Shown: positions 10,201-18,552 of the stretch, piece by piece | Numbering within the stretch: the first letter of the stretch is position 1 | Layout: each line of letters starts with the position of its first letter | DNA from: CAZYQW01 sp964649825 | Lineage (GTDB): Bacteria > Planctomycetota > B15-G4 > JADJEK01 | Assembly (NCBI GenBank): GCA_964649825.1 | Contig: CAZYQW010000138.1 | Span: forward strand, 1-64,000 | DNA length: 64,000 nucleotides | Reading direction: 5' to 3' | Made by a program: the position numbers and the translations under genes | Notes under the pieces: model-generated | What the model was told of the DNA's origin: nothing | Database searches by the model: none | What the model saw: only the letters and a program-made list of their open reading frames with translations

Positions 10201-10300
10201 TGCGCAATCGGTTCAGCGAGACCGCCCCGATCACGACCACGATCAGGGTGACCATCGTGGTGAAGATGGGGCGGTTGACGCTCGCGCGCGGCAGGTTCAT
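7223..10300 (-). CDS. RND efflux pump inner-membrane subunit (HAE-1/AcrB-like)
   Basis: The 1025 residues match the normal length of tripartite RND transporters. TM1 is at 11-30, followed by the porter region (PGVEELTSTSSEGESRVRARF), then the TM2-6 block near 335-410 with GLALGVGMMVDSSVVVLENI. D398 is the proton-relay aspartate, while the neighbour equivalent to AcrB D408 is Ser, as in many MdtC/HAE-type pumps. The second half repeats the plan. Proton-driven export of drugs or lipophilic compounds across the inner membrane is the family role; the substrate is not predictable. The start ATG overlaps the adaptor stop by 4 bases, so the two are coupled. No TolC-type outer-membrane gene is adjacent. 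Confidence 0.93.
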   Translation of the reverse strand: MNLPRASVNRPIFTTMVTLIVVVIGAVSLNRLRSDLLPTVELPTITVRTTYEGASPEVMERLVTQVIEEIVSTVPGVEELTSTSSEGESRVRARFVWGTDVDTAAIDVTSRIESEMDELPTEIERPRVSKFDVASFPIVVLGVSSDLDPVELTELVDDRIRYRFARIPGVAQVDPWGGYPREVRVELDPDRLKALGLPLDLILGALRDANLDLPAGKIDEGRHEITLRAPAEFQDLQEIRDTVLVEREGGAVTLGQVANVRDTYEKITRIVRVNGKRGLRLAIRKEADANTVEVSQRIMEQVAAVNDAFPQLTIVPVSNQGNFIERSIANVANSVLYGGGLAILVLLFFLRSVRSTLVISLAIPISVIATFALMLMGGMTINLMTLGGLALGVGMMVDSSVVVLENIFRRRDEHGEAASVAAVEGSVEVGTAILASTITTLVIFLPLIFVRGVTGILFSELAFVIIFGLACSLLVALSLVPMLASKLLHGDSGAGGPPQARARRGPAAAFFLALDEAYGDLLRLVLRQRLLTVLVAAALLAASLLLLPMIGSEFIPPSDEGEVRVTGEMEVGTRLDLVDRQTRLIERVVDEAVPERIASIVTVESDDRTEGEIQLALPPSSERSRSNTEVANQLRAQLAGTIPGVEIRTRAPQGQFLLQRVLGTEEGVTVHVRGFDIEVLDALAARVAEEIGSVPGVTDVEVARKSGTPQHEIRVDRDKIADLGLSVRDVTQALGTAVAGSRAGEFRSLGNSYRILVQLADVEQRSIEEILDLTLRTSGDEQVSLRNVVEVVRSSGPLEIERRDQQRVAGVTANVAGRDLGSVARDVLARLDRIPRPASYDLTVAGSFEEQQRSFDDLVMSLMLALVLVYMVLACQYESFVDPFVVMLTVPVAAVGVLVTLFLTKTTLNVQSYIGCIMLGGIVVNNAILLVDQAGRLRLQGMTTNEAVAEAGRRRLRPILMTTLTTILALIPLAFGVGEGADAQAPMARAVVGGLTGSSLITLVLIPAVYSLVHPDRRAARPADR

Positions 10301-11502
10301 TCGTAGCTCGCGACGGCCGCCTTCTCTGATTCGACGACGGTCACTTCCGCTCCATCGTCCACGAGGTGCTGGCCGAGCGTGACGACGCGTCCGGACAGGT
10401 CATCGCCGTCCGTCGCCGTCGCCTGGACTCGATCGCCCTCGATGATCCCGACACGCACGGAGCGCCAACGCACGTGATGCCCGTCCGCGGAGACCACGAA
10501 GACGCCGGACTTGCCCTCGCGCTGGGTGAGCGCCGAGAACGGGACGATCGTGGCGTCTGCGATGCGTTCGAGCTCGACGGTGGCTCGGATGAACATGCCG
10601 GGTTTCAGGATCTTCTCCGCGTTCTCGACGCGGAGCTCCACACGAGCCTGGCGCGTTGCCTCGCGGAAGACCGGCGCGATCCGGTCGATCGCGCCGACGA
10701 AGCGCCGACCGGGGTACGCGTCGGTCTGCAGGGTGACCGGCTGCTCCGGGTGCAGCCGCGCGTAGTCGCGCTCAGGCACGAACACTACGCCGATGATCGG
10801 ATCGAGCTCGACGACGCGGAAGAGCGGCGCGTTGGCGGAAACGGTCTCACCTTCGTCGACGAACCGCTCCGCGACGACGCGTTCATCGCCGCCGTCGTTC
10901 CAGTCCGCGACCACGTGCATGTAGCCGAGCCGAATCCGTTCCGTCTCGACGGACGCCTGCGCGCGGGTGACTCGCGCCCGCGCGACCTCGACCTGCGCCT
11001 CGCGCGCCACGTGCTCCGCGAGCGCGGTGTCGAACTCGAAATCGGCCGCCATGTTGTTCTCACGCAACGACCTCACGCGGTTCAGGGTCCGTTGGGCGAT
11101 CTCGAGCGCGCCGGACGCTTCGGCGAGCTGCGCGTTGGCCACCGCCAGGTCGGCCTCGGCCTGCGCCACCGACTGGACGTACTCGGCGTCTTCGAGCCGC
11201 GCCACGGTCTGGCCGCGCGTGATCGGATCCGAGATGTCGAAGTGCAGCCGGACGACGCGGCCCGACACCTTCGGCGCGACCATGAACTCGGCGGAAGCTT
11301 CGAGCGTGCCGCTGATCGTCCGACGTTGAACGAGCTCGCCGCGCGTGACGGGCGCTACCTCGACGGGCGCGGAGGGCTGCGCCTCGGATTGCCTCGGCGC
11401 CTCACCCTGCTCGCGCAAGCGATCACGGATCTTCACCGCGACCATGCCCCCACCAACCAGCACCATGAGTGTGATCAGGATCTTCAGTATGGTCTTCAGC
11501 AT
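10297..11502 (-). CDS. RND efflux periplasmic adaptor (membrane fusion protein)
   Basis: The 401-residue protein has an N-terminal membrane anchor at about 5-23. It is followed by the standard adaptor plan: a lipoyl/barrel-sandwich half (VVRLHFDISDPITRGQTVAR), a long alpha-hairpin coiled coil (about 105-190, rich in A/E/Q), the second lipoyl half, a beta-barrel domain (GVVFVPERDYARLHPEQPV) and a membrane-proximal domain ending near 395. It bridges the pump encoded immediately downstream to an outer-membrane channel. It is the first gene of the pair. The intergenic region upstream is shared with a divergent small ORF and the DUF1579 gene; the ribosome site is weak. Confidence 0.92.
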   Translation of the reverse strand: MLKTILKILITLMVLVGGGMVAVKIRDRLREQGEAPRQSEAQPSAPVEVAPVTRGELVQRRTISGTLEASAEFMVAPKVSGRVVRLHFDISDPITRGQTVARLEDAEYVQSVAQAEADLAVANAQLAEASGALEIAQRTLNRVRSLRENNMAADFEFDTALAEHVAREAQVEVARARVTRAQASVETERIRLGYMHVVADWNDGGDERVVAERFVDEGETVSANAPLFRVVELDPIIGVVFVPERDYARLHPEQPVTLQTDAYPGRRFVGAIDRIAPVFREATRQARVELRVENAEKILKPGMFIRATVELERIADATIVPFSALTQREGKSGVFVVSADGHHVRWRSVRVGIIEGDRVQATATDGDDLSGRVVTLGQHLVDDGAEVTVVESEKAAVASYE

Positions 11503-11647
11503 CGCACGACCACGTTACCCGACGAGCGTGTCCTTCACCCGTTTTCGATCGAAATGCCGATGCTCCGCGGGCGCGCCTCCGCGGCGCGGATCTCGCTGGT
11601 AGGACCGCAACCGAACCGGAGCCGCGGTACGCGGCGGAGGAGAAGGC

Positions 11648-11752
11648 GTGGTCACGTGTCGGGCGGACCCCGGCTTCGAGTTCTTCGCGTTCCGCGAGGA
11701 GCTCGAAGCGTGGAAACCCAAGTCGCTGGAGCGCCGGGGCTCGGCCGGGTAG
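11648..11752 (+). CDS. Candidate 34-residue small protein overlapping a long hairpin
   Basis: A GTG start with GGAGGAG five bases upstream opens a 34-codon frame ending TAG at 11750-11752. The product is amphipathic and contains GFEFFAFREELEAW. The same bases form a 17 bp stem (11673-11689 with 11693-11709, two G-T pairs) closed by a TTC loop. The palindrome follows from Phe and Leu codons facing Glu codons, so hairpin and peptide may be the same signal seen twice. The remainder of 11503-11785 shows no other gene. It could be a leader peptide for the DUF1579 gene 34 bases downstream, or a remnant. Confidence 0.3.
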   Translation: MVTCRADPGFEFFAFREELEAWKPKSLERRGSAG

Positions 11753-11785
11753 GTTGCAGCCCCTCGACAGAATGGAGCTCCCGTG

Positions 11786-12340
11786 ATGAAGATCATCACT
11801 GCAATCGTCTTCCTCGTCCTCGGAAACGTCGCCATGCAAGAGATGCCCGAACCGAACAAGCTCGATCAGCACGAGTGGCTCCAGCAGCTCGTTGGAGAGT
11901 GGAACGTCGTCGCCGAGGCGACCATGCAGCCGGGGGGCGACCCCATGCGGATCGAGAGCACGGAGACCGTACGCTCGATCGGCGGGCTCTGGATCCTCGC
12001 CGAAGGGACCGCCTCGTTCGAAGGGAAGCCATTCACGTCGATCCTCACGCTCGGGTACGACCCGCTGAAGGAGGCGTTCGTGGGCACGTGGATCGACACG
12101 ATCCAGACGACCATGTGGTCGTACGTCGGCACCTTGGATCCGGCGAAGAACGTCCTGACCTTGGCCGCGGAGGGACCGTCGTTCAACGACCCATCCAAGA
12201 CCGCACACTATCGCGACGCGATCGAGATCAAGGGTCCGGATCACAAGGTCATGACGTCATCGGTCCAGAACGACGACGGCACCTGGACGACGTTCCTGCG
12301 CGCGGAGTACCGCCGGCGCGCGCCGACGTCGACTCGATGA
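11786..12340 (+). CDS. DUF1579 family protein, exported
   Basis: The 184 residues begin with a short signal peptide (MKIITAIVFLVLGNVA). They continue as a DUF1579 domain: WLQQLVGEWNVVAEATMQPG, then S-x-G-G-L-W-I-L, the L-G-Y-D-P-x-K-E-A-F-V-G-T-W strand and F-L-R-A-E-Y-R-R near the end. The fold is a lipocalin-like barrel of unknown function, frequent in planctomycetes. ATG 11786 is preferred over the GTG at 11783 because GGAG lies eight bases upstream. It is single, divergent from the RND adaptor and follows the candidate small ORF. A hairpin follows at 12427. Confidence 0.85.
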   Translation: MKIITAIVFLVLGNVAMQEMPEPNKLDQHEWLQQLVGEWNVVAEATMQPGGDPMRIESTETVRSIGGLWILAEGTASFEGKPFTSILTLGYDPLKEAFVGTWIDTIQTTMWSYVGTLDPAKNVLTLAAEGPSFNDPSKTAHYRDAIEIKGPDHKVMTSSVQNDDGTWTTFLRAEYRRRAPTSTR

Positions 12341-12426
12341 CTTCCCGCCGCGACGGCTCGGGCCGCGGAGAAGACGAAGAAGTGGCGTTCGGCTGCGTCC
12401 CGGCGGGATGGGTGAGGCCGTGATCG

Positions 12427-12447
12427 AGGTCCGGAACGGTCGGACCT
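12427..12447 (+). terminator. Hairpin in the gene-free stretch 12341-12670
   Basis: AGGTCCG and CGGACCT are perfect 7-base arms around a 7-base loop, about 87 bases after the DUF1579 stop. No T-run follows. It is a weak candidate terminator. The rest of 12341-12670 contains no supported gene. An AGGAG at its right edge, six bases before ATG 12671, is the ribosome site of the next gene. Confidence 0.25.
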
Positions 12448-12670
12448 GGTAGCGCCCTCGCTCGCCACGGAGGAGGAGCACGAGACGCCGCGCGCTCGAC
12501 TCCGCGAGCACCGGCCGGCCGTCCGCATCTCGACTCCGCGGTTCGGCGGTGGGAACGACCGCGAATTCGCTCGGGCCCGACTCGAATTCGGAACACGCGG
12601 CGGCTGCCCTGCGCCGTGACTTGCTACGCTCCGACACCTGCTCGACACGACGCTCGCTCAGGAGTTCGTC

Positions 12671-14248
12671 ATGGGTCGTGTGAGCCGCATCGGTCCCCTC
12701 TTCGCATGGATGGTCTGTTTCTCCGTCGTCACCGTGCCGGTCGCCTCCGGTCAGGGGATCCTCTCCGCGTGGAACGGCGGTGCCGCGGGAGAGGCGCTCG
12801 GGGCGTCCGCGAGCGAGGTCGGGGACTGGAACGGTGATGGGTTCTCCGACGTGGTCCTCGGCGCACCGGGCGGAGGGTACGTGCTGGTCGTGTCCGGACG
12901 CAACGGCTCGATCCTCCTGAACGCCACCGGCGGGGCGAGCTTCGGCGCGGCGGTGGATGCGGCCGGCGACGTCGACGCGGACGGCGTCCCGGACGTCATC
13001 GTCGGCGCTCCGCTCGCGGGCCGCGCCGAGATCCTCTCCGGCGCGACCGGAGCCGTCCTCCTCGGCCTTGACGCGTCCGCCGCGACGGAGTTCGGTCGAG
13101 CCGTCGGTGGCGCGGGCGACGTCGACGGCGACGGATTCGACGACGTCATCGTCGGTGCTCCGAGCGATCCGCGCGGAGGCCTGGTCGCCGGATCGGCGAC
13201 GGTCTTCTCGGGAGCGAGCGGCGCCGCGCTCTACACGTTCGTCGGCACCCAGCTCTTCGGCCGGCTCGGGGGCGCGGCGGCCGCGGCCGGCGACTTCGAC
13301 CAGGACGGCTTCGCGGACGTGATCGTCGGCGCTCCCGGGCAGGCGGACGTCGCGCCGGTGTCGTCGGCCGCCGTCTACTCCGGCGCCACCGGCGCGACGC
13401 TCTTCGCCAAGAACTGGGTGCTCGGCCCGCTCGTCGGACGGGACGTCGGCGCGGCCGGCGATGCAAACGGCGACGGCGCGGCGGACGTCTTCATCGCGCG
13501 CGCGCCGGGGCCGGTCACGGTCACGGTCTATTCCGGTTCGACCGGAGCGCCCATCCGGAGCCTCGCCGCCTCGCTCGACGCGCGGGTCGCGGCAGCGGGC
13601 GACGTCGACGCGGATGGTCTCGACGACCTTGTCCTCGGCGACCCCGGCACGGGGTCCGCGTCCGTCTGGTCGGTGGCGACCGACGCGTTCGTCTACCAAG
13701 TGTTCGCCGAGCCTCCTTCGATAGGGTTCGGCGCCGCCGTGAGCGGCGTCGGAGACGCAAACGGCGACGGGTTCGACGACATCGTGGTCGGCGACTCCAC
13801 GGCAAACGAGCTCGGCCCCGAGTCCGGAACGGTACGGCTCTACTCCAGCACGTGCGGCACGATCGCCTCCTACGGAGCGGGGTGCGCCGGCGCGGGAGGC
13901 TTCGCTCCGACCCTGACGCTCGCCGGGTGCTCCACGCGCGGTGCATCGCTCGCGCTCGAGATCCACGGCGGACCGGGAGGCGCCGCGTTCTTGATCGCCG
14001 GGGGAGCGCAGCGGTCATCGATCCCGATCGGGCTCGAGTGCATCCTGCTCGTCGGCCAACCATTCACCCCGATCTTCTCGAGCTTGCTCGATGACCCCGG
14101 TCAGGGTCCGGGCACCGGCGATTTCGAGGTGACGGCGAAGCTGCCCGTGCTCCTCATGGGGACGGTCACCGTGCAGACGTTCGTTCAAGACGAGGGCACG
14201 GCGGTCGGGATCACGGTCACGAATGGAGTCGAGCTGTTCGTGCCGTAA
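12671..14248 (+). CDS. Secreted integrin-alpha-like FG-GAP protein with C-terminal module
   Basis: The 525-residue protein has a signal peptide (about 1-29). Seven or so FG-GAP blades follow, each with a calcium-binding loop of the type D-x-D-x-D-G and the strand D-V-I-V-G-A-P. Integrin-type propellers of this kind bind ligands at the cell surface, and none of the visible residues suggests catalysis. From about residue 397 the C-terminal module starts YGAGCAGAGGFAPTLTLAG and ends TNGVELFVP. AGGAG six bases before ATG supports the start. It is followed at 127 bases by a second, larger FG-GAP gene on the same strand, possibly cotranscribed. Confidence 0.8.
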   Translation: MGRVSRIGPLFAWMVCFSVVTVPVASGQGILSAWNGGAAGEALGASASEVGDWNGDGFSDVVLGAPGGGYVLVVSGRNGSILLNATGGASFGAAVDAAGDVDADGVPDVIVGAPLAGRAEILSGATGAVLLGLDASAATEFGRAVGGAGDVDGDGFDDVIVGAPSDPRGGLVAGSATVFSGASGAALYTFVGTQLFGRLGGAAAAAGDFDQDGFADVIVGAPGQADVAPVSSAAVYSGATGATLFAKNWVLGPLVGRDVGAAGDANGDGAADVFIARAPGPVTVTVYSGSTGAPIRSLAASLDARVAAAGDVDADGLDDLVLGDPGTGSASVWSVATDAFVYQVFAEPPSIGFGAAVSGVGDANGDGFDDIVVGDSTANELGPESGTVRLYSSTCGTIASYGAGCAGAGGFAPTLTLAGCSTRGASLALEIHGGPGGAAFLIAGGAQRSSIPIGLECILLVGQPFTPIFSSLLDDPGQGPGTGDFEVTAKLPVLLMGTVTVQTFVQDEGTAVGITVTNGVELFVP

Positions 14249-14375
14249 CGACGCTTCGGCGGGCGGGCCCACGTCCCGGCCGACACTTTTGGTGTCATCG
14301 GGGCTCCGCGCCGGCCGTTCCCAGCGGCTGAGAGCATCGTTCCCATGAAGCTTTCCCCGCGCAGGAAGGAACCTG

Positions 14376-17060
14376 ATGAACCAGCCACGGCGACGACTCG
14401 AAGTTCTTTTCTCGACCCTCGTTATCACGGCGGCCGCGACCGCCCAGGAGAGCCGCTTCGCGTTCGACACGCCGCAGATCCAACTCGACGCGTATGGCAC
14501 GTCGCCGTTTCAGCGGCTGATCGACATCGACGGTGACGGCGACTGGGACGCGGTCGGAGGATCCGTGTCGAAAAGCTCGACGTTGGCGGTCGGATGGCGG
14601 TTCCAAGCGTGGTCGAACGACGGGTCGGGCCGGTTCGTTCCGTATTGGATGGATTCCGGCAACACGGTCCCGTCCGGAACGAACGCCCAAGGGATGCCGA
14701 TCGCGGTCGGGGACATGAACGGGGACGGCAACGGCGACTTCGCCGCGGCCGCCGGCGTCCAGCTCTGGCGATTCCTCTCCGATCCGACGTCGACGAGTTT
14801 CACGCGCTCCGCCGACACGATCGGGGCCATGGTCCACGCGATCGCGGTCGCCGACTTCGACGGAGACGGCAAGGACGACGTCGCGGCGCTGACCTCCACG
14901 CACGTCATCATCCGTCCCGAGTCCGGCCCGCCGTTCGTTGCGGCCCACGGCGTCACGGCCGGTGCGAACGACCGGCTGATCGTGCTCGACACGGATGGAG
15001 ACCCGCGACCCGACGTCGCGCTCGTGACCGCCACGGCGGTCATTCCGTTCGTGATCGAGGCGGGCACGATCTCGACCCTCCCGTCCCTCTCGCTGGCGCA
15101 CGCGGGATCGAATGTCGATGGAAGCGACGTCGACGGCGACGGCGACGACGACCTCGTCGCGTTCTACATGGGATCGGGTCCCGGAAGCAGTCGTGTCGAG
15201 ATCTTCCGGCGCACTGGAACCACGCAGTGGAACGCGGAGCCGGAATACGCCGGCGGACCAGCGGAGTATCTGGCCGACGTCGACGGCGACGGTGATTCCG
15301 ACGGCGTTTGCTGTGGCGGCTCGGGCAGCAACGGCAATCATCCGACGCTGGACTTCATCAGCACGTTCGAGATCGCAATCAACGAGGGCGGCGTCTTCGA
15401 GCCCGCGATTCAGATCCCGGGTCTCGGCTCCCGCTCGCTCGCCGGCGCACAAGACGTCGACGGCGACGGCGACATCGATCTCGTCGCCGGCCGATGCGTC
15501 TACTTCCAACGTCCCGGCGGCTGGACGGGAGGCCGTGCGATCGGGCTGGCCACGATCGACAGCGAGATCGAGCTCGCCGACTTCGACGGCGACGGCGACG
15601 TGGATCCATGGCGGCAGACCCTGACGAACCCCGGCATCGAATCGATCGCGTATCGCAACCGAGGCGACGGCGGCTATCCGACCGTCCCGATGCTCATGGA
15701 GGCGCTGCCGCCGGGGCTGGCCGCAGCCGGCCCACGAATCCTCGGCGACTTCGACCGGGACGGCGACGCCGACGTGATCCTCGGGGTCTGGCAGGGAAGC
15801 ACGTTCCTCCACCAAGGACTGTGGAGGAACAGCGGCGGTGCGAGCTTCCACTACGCCGGACCGGCATCGCCGCCGGGCGTCAGCTTCTTCGTCGACACCG
15901 TCCATACGCGACGGAACTTCTTCGTGGGCGACATCCAGAATGACGGTGACATCGATCTGGTGATGACGACGGACCCGACGTCGGACCTGACGTTGCTCAA
16001 GCACACGGTCTTCCTGAACGACGGAAACGCGGTGCTGACGCCGGCCCACACGGAGTCGACGCGCGCCTACGCGCTCGCCGACTTCGACGTGGACGGCTAT
16101 CTCGACCTGCTCGTCGTGGCGAACTCCGGCGTGGCGATCCGCCGCGGCGTACCCGCTTCCGCCGGTGGCCCGTTCGTCAACGCGTCGTTCTCGTTGAACG
16201 GCCTCTCGTTCCTGAAGGATTCGCGCGTCGACGTCGGGGACTTCAACCACGACGGCTACCCGGACATCGCGGCGCTGAAGTACGTGGATCAGACCGGGCC
16301 CGACTGGCGCCCTTGCGTCTACGTGAACGGCATTCCGTCGGGCGCCGGCCTTGCCTTCCTGGAGCGCCAGATCTCCGCCGACGGGTTCGCCGGCTACGAC
16401 CCGGGAATGGTCGCCGTCGACGCCAATCACGACGGGCTGGAGGACTTCCTGTTCGGTCCCCTCGACAAGGATCGAGCGTGGCGCCTCTACACGCGGAAGC
16501 CAGGCGCGATCGAGATCGACACGCAAGCCTTCGAGCCGGGCGTCGACCTCGTACTGCCCGGCGTCGTGAGGGACGACGTCGACGGCGACGGCGACGGCGA
16601 CCTGATCGGCGAGTACCTCACGCGCAACCTGACGATCTCCGGCGAGGACGCCGGCGCCCGCCTCCAGTACGGGGCAGGTTCACCGGGAACGGCCGGCATC
16701 GTTGCGACGCTCGGCGCATCGGGGCCGTTCCGCCCGGGTGAAAACCCGATCCTGCGCCTCAGCGGCGCGACCGCGACGTCCGCGTTCGTCGCGGTCTCGA
16801 CGGGATCCGGCGAAATCGCCGACTTCCCCTACTCGGGATTGTCGTTCCTCCTCGACCCGTTCTCCCCCGCCTTCTTCTACGTCACGGCACCCCTCGCGAC
16901 GAAAGGAGGTCCGGGCGAAGCGATCCTCACGGTTCCGTTCTTCATTGCGCCCGCGTGGGCCGGCGCCGAGATCTGCGTCCAGGCGTTCCCGATGGACGCC
17001 GGCGCGCCGAACGGTTCGATCTCCTCGACGAACGCCTTGCGGCTCACGTTCGGCGGCTGA
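14376..17060 (+). CDS. Large secreted VCBS/FG-GAP repeat protein with variant C-terminal module
   Basis: This 894-residue exported protein has a signal peptide at about 1-23 ending A-T-A-Q. The body consists of about ten VCBS/FG-GAP repeats with D-x-D-G-D-G-D-x-D loops, such as DVDGDGDIDLVAG, spread over residues 45-760. The final ~140 residues are the shared C-terminal module in a variant form: YGAGSPGTAG has Ser where the others have Cys, and the end reads SSTNALRLTF. AAGGA six bases before ATG 14376 supports the start. Its role is probably calcium-stabilised surface display or adhesion; this is inferred from family, not from the sequence. Confidence 0.78.
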   Translation: MNQPRRRLEVLFSTLVITAAATAQESRFAFDTPQIQLDAYGTSPFQRLIDIDGDGDWDAVGGSVSKSSTLAVGWRFQAWSNDGSGRFVPYWMDSGNTVPSGTNAQGMPIAVGDMNGDGNGDFAAAAGVQLWRFLSDPTSTSFTRSADTIGAMVHAIAVADFDGDGKDDVAALTSTHVIIRPESGPPFVAAHGVTAGANDRLIVLDTDGDPRPDVALVTATAVIPFVIEAGTISTLPSLSLAHAGSNVDGSDVDGDGDDDLVAFYMGSGPGSSRVEIFRRTGTTQWNAEPEYAGGPAEYLADVDGDGDSDGVCCGGSGSNGNHPTLDFISTFEIAINEGGVFEPAIQIPGLGSRSLAGAQDVDGDGDIDLVAGRCVYFQRPGGWTGGRAIGLATIDSEIELADFDGDGDVDPWRQTLTNPGIESIAYRNRGDGGYPTVPMLMEALPPGLAAAGPRILGDFDRDGDADVILGVWQGSTFLHQGLWRNSGGASFHYAGPASPPGVSFFVDTVHTRRNFFVGDIQNDGDIDLVMTTDPTSDLTLLKHTVFLNDGNAVLTPAHTESTRAYALADFDVDGYLDLLVVANSGVAIRRGVPASAGGPFVNASFSLNGLSFLKDSRVDVGDFNHDGYPDIAALKYVDQTGPDWRPCVYVNGIPSGAGLAFLERQISADGFAGYDPGMVAVDANHDGLEDFLFGPLDKDRAWRLYTRKPGAIEIDTQAFEPGVDLVLPGVVRDDVDGDGDGDLIGEYLTRNLTISGEDAGARLQYGAGSPGTAGIVATLGASGPFRPGENPILRLSGATATSAFVAVSTGSGEIADFPYSGLSFLLDPFSPAFFYVTAPLATKGGPGEAILTVPFFIAPAWAGAEICVQAFPMDAGAPNGSISSTNALRLTFGG

Positions 17061-17085
17061 CCGGAACGAACCGAACGCGTCGCCG

Positions 17086-18552
17086 TCACTCCGGACGCGA
17101 AACGTCGAGGAAGTATCGATCGTTCCCGGCTCCGCTCCTCGACCGATAGTGGAGGAGCAGGTCCGTCCTTCCGTCGCGATTCAGATCGAGCTCCTTCAGG
17201 GAGACCGTCAGGAACGAGCTCATGTCCTCGACGGCAACGCGCAGCATCGGCGCGTCGTCGAATGAAGCGTCGGCCAAGCCGCCGAAGACCACGAGCTCGG
17301 TGGGCGACTCCTTCACCAGGAAGTCCTTTCGTCCGTCGCCGTCATAGTCGCCGTCGAACGAGTAGATCATCTGGTTTTCGACCTGGAAGTCGCCGCCCGA
17401 CGAGTCGTACTCGAGCGGGAACACGATCTCGCGCACGGCGTCCGGAGTCCGTGCGTAGCGCACGTCCGCGCGGTTCCTGAAGATCGCGTAGCGCATCTTG
17501 AACGTGCGCGTGACGAAGATCTTCATGAGGTTCACGTAGCCGATCTCTTCGACCGTCGGCGCGAGCAGGTCGATGCGACCGTCGCCGTCGAGGTCGATGA
17601 GCTTCGGCGGGAGGATCCATCCGTCGAGGCGCAGCGTCCGCCGGTCCCCGAACGGTTGGTCGTCGCTCACCGTCGCGAACACGTCGAGCTCCCCGTCGAG
17701 CGAGCGGACCACGATCATGGAGCTTCGCCCGGTGCCGTCGAGATCCTCCACGCGTACGTTCCGCGATGAGAAGACCTCCTCGGGCAGGGACTCGCTCGCG
17801 TCATAGAGGTTCTTCTCCAAGATCACCGTCCACGTCGCGTTCGGGTCGTTCGGGCGCGTGAACGCGCTGATGTTCCGCCCGTCGAAGGTCAGGATCTCGG
17901 GTCGTTCATCGCCGTTCAGCTCGCCGACGAACACGCGCGGCATCACCACGGTCTGCTCGACGGATCCGAGGTCGGATGCGCCCGAGAGCGAGATGCGCCC
18001 GGTCGGCCGGACCGGAACGACGCCTGCCGGCACGAACTCGTCCTTCGACTCGCGCAGGAAGACGCGATAGCCGTCCTCGGTCGGGAGGAGCGCGTCCTCG
18101 GCGCCCCGGCCGTCGACGTCGAGAAGGACGTTGTTCCAGCGCACGTCGCCGGCCGGAACGGCGTGGAGCACGATGTCATCGCGCGAGAGGGCGAGGATCG
18201 GCGCCGGCTCGCTCGGCTTCCCGCCGAGGAACGACACCGTCACCACGCCGCGGGGCGTCAGCATGACGAGCTCGCGCGCGCCGTCCTCCTCGCGATCCCC
18301 GAGGTCGAGGAAGACCGCGTCCTCGGGCAGGTCGAACGCGAACGACGGCCGCTCCGGCATGCGGCCGCCCGCGAACAGGAATCCGGACGCGTGCCGACCA
18401 TCGACCATGAGCAGGTCGCCGTCCCCGTCGCCGTCGATGTCGTCCGAGAGAATGACGTCCGGATTGCCTTCGGGCACGAGCGGCAACCGGTCGTACACGT
18501 CGGCGCCGATGGCCCCGAGCGCGAGCGGGAGGCCGATCAAGGCGAGGATCAT
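17086..18552 (-). CDS. FG-GAP/VCBS repeat exported protein, second of a coupled pair
   Basis: The 488 residues begin with a hydrophobic export signal (ILALIGLPLALGAIGA). They then carry dispersed D-x-D-G-D-G-D loops (DDIDGDGDGDLLM, DLDGDGRIDLLAP, DYDGDGRKDFLV, DLNRDGRTDLLLHY), i.e. a calcium-loop propeller. It lacks the Y-G-x-G-C module of the plus-strand FG-GAP proteins. Its ATG overlaps the stop of the upstream FG-GAP gene by 4 bases (ATGA), so the two are translated together and are similar in size and plan, consistent with a tandem duplication that has diverged. Its function is unknown. Confidence 0.75.
   Translation of the reverse strand: MILALIGLPLALGAIGADVYDRLPLVPEGNPDVILSDDIDGDGDGDLLMVDGRHASGFLFAGGRMPERPSFAFDLPEDAVFLDLGDREEDGARELVMLTPRGVVTVSFLGGKPSEPAPILALSRDDIVLHAVPAGDVRWNNVLLDVDGRGAEDALLPTEDGYRVFLRESKDEFVPAGVVPVRPTGRISLSGASDLGSVEQTVVMPRVFVGELNGDERPEILTFDGRNISAFTRPNDPNATWTVILEKNLYDASESLPEEVFSSRNVRVEDLDGTGRSSMIVVRSLDGELDVFATVSDDQPFGDRRTLRLDGWILPPKLIDLDGDGRIDLLAPTVEEIGYVNLMKIFVTRTFKMRYAIFRNRADVRYARTPDAVREIVFPLEYDSSGGDFQVENQMIYSFDGDYDGDGRKDFLVKESPTELVVFGGLADASFDDAPMLRVAVEDMSSFLTVSLKELDLNRDGRTDLLLHYRSRSGAGNDRYFLDVSRPE

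Noticed and set aside
6968..10306. An 1112-codon plus-strand frame across the RND pump gene.
   Set aside because: It is antisense to the pump, has no domain and shows the same Asp/Arg/His-rich composition expected of a shadow frame.
14500..16620. Dense GACGGCGACGG repeats suggesting a tandem repeat or CRISPR-like array.
   Set aside because: They are in frame and code Asp-Gly calcium loops of FG-GAP blades, unevenly spaced; no conserved repeat-spacer pattern exists.
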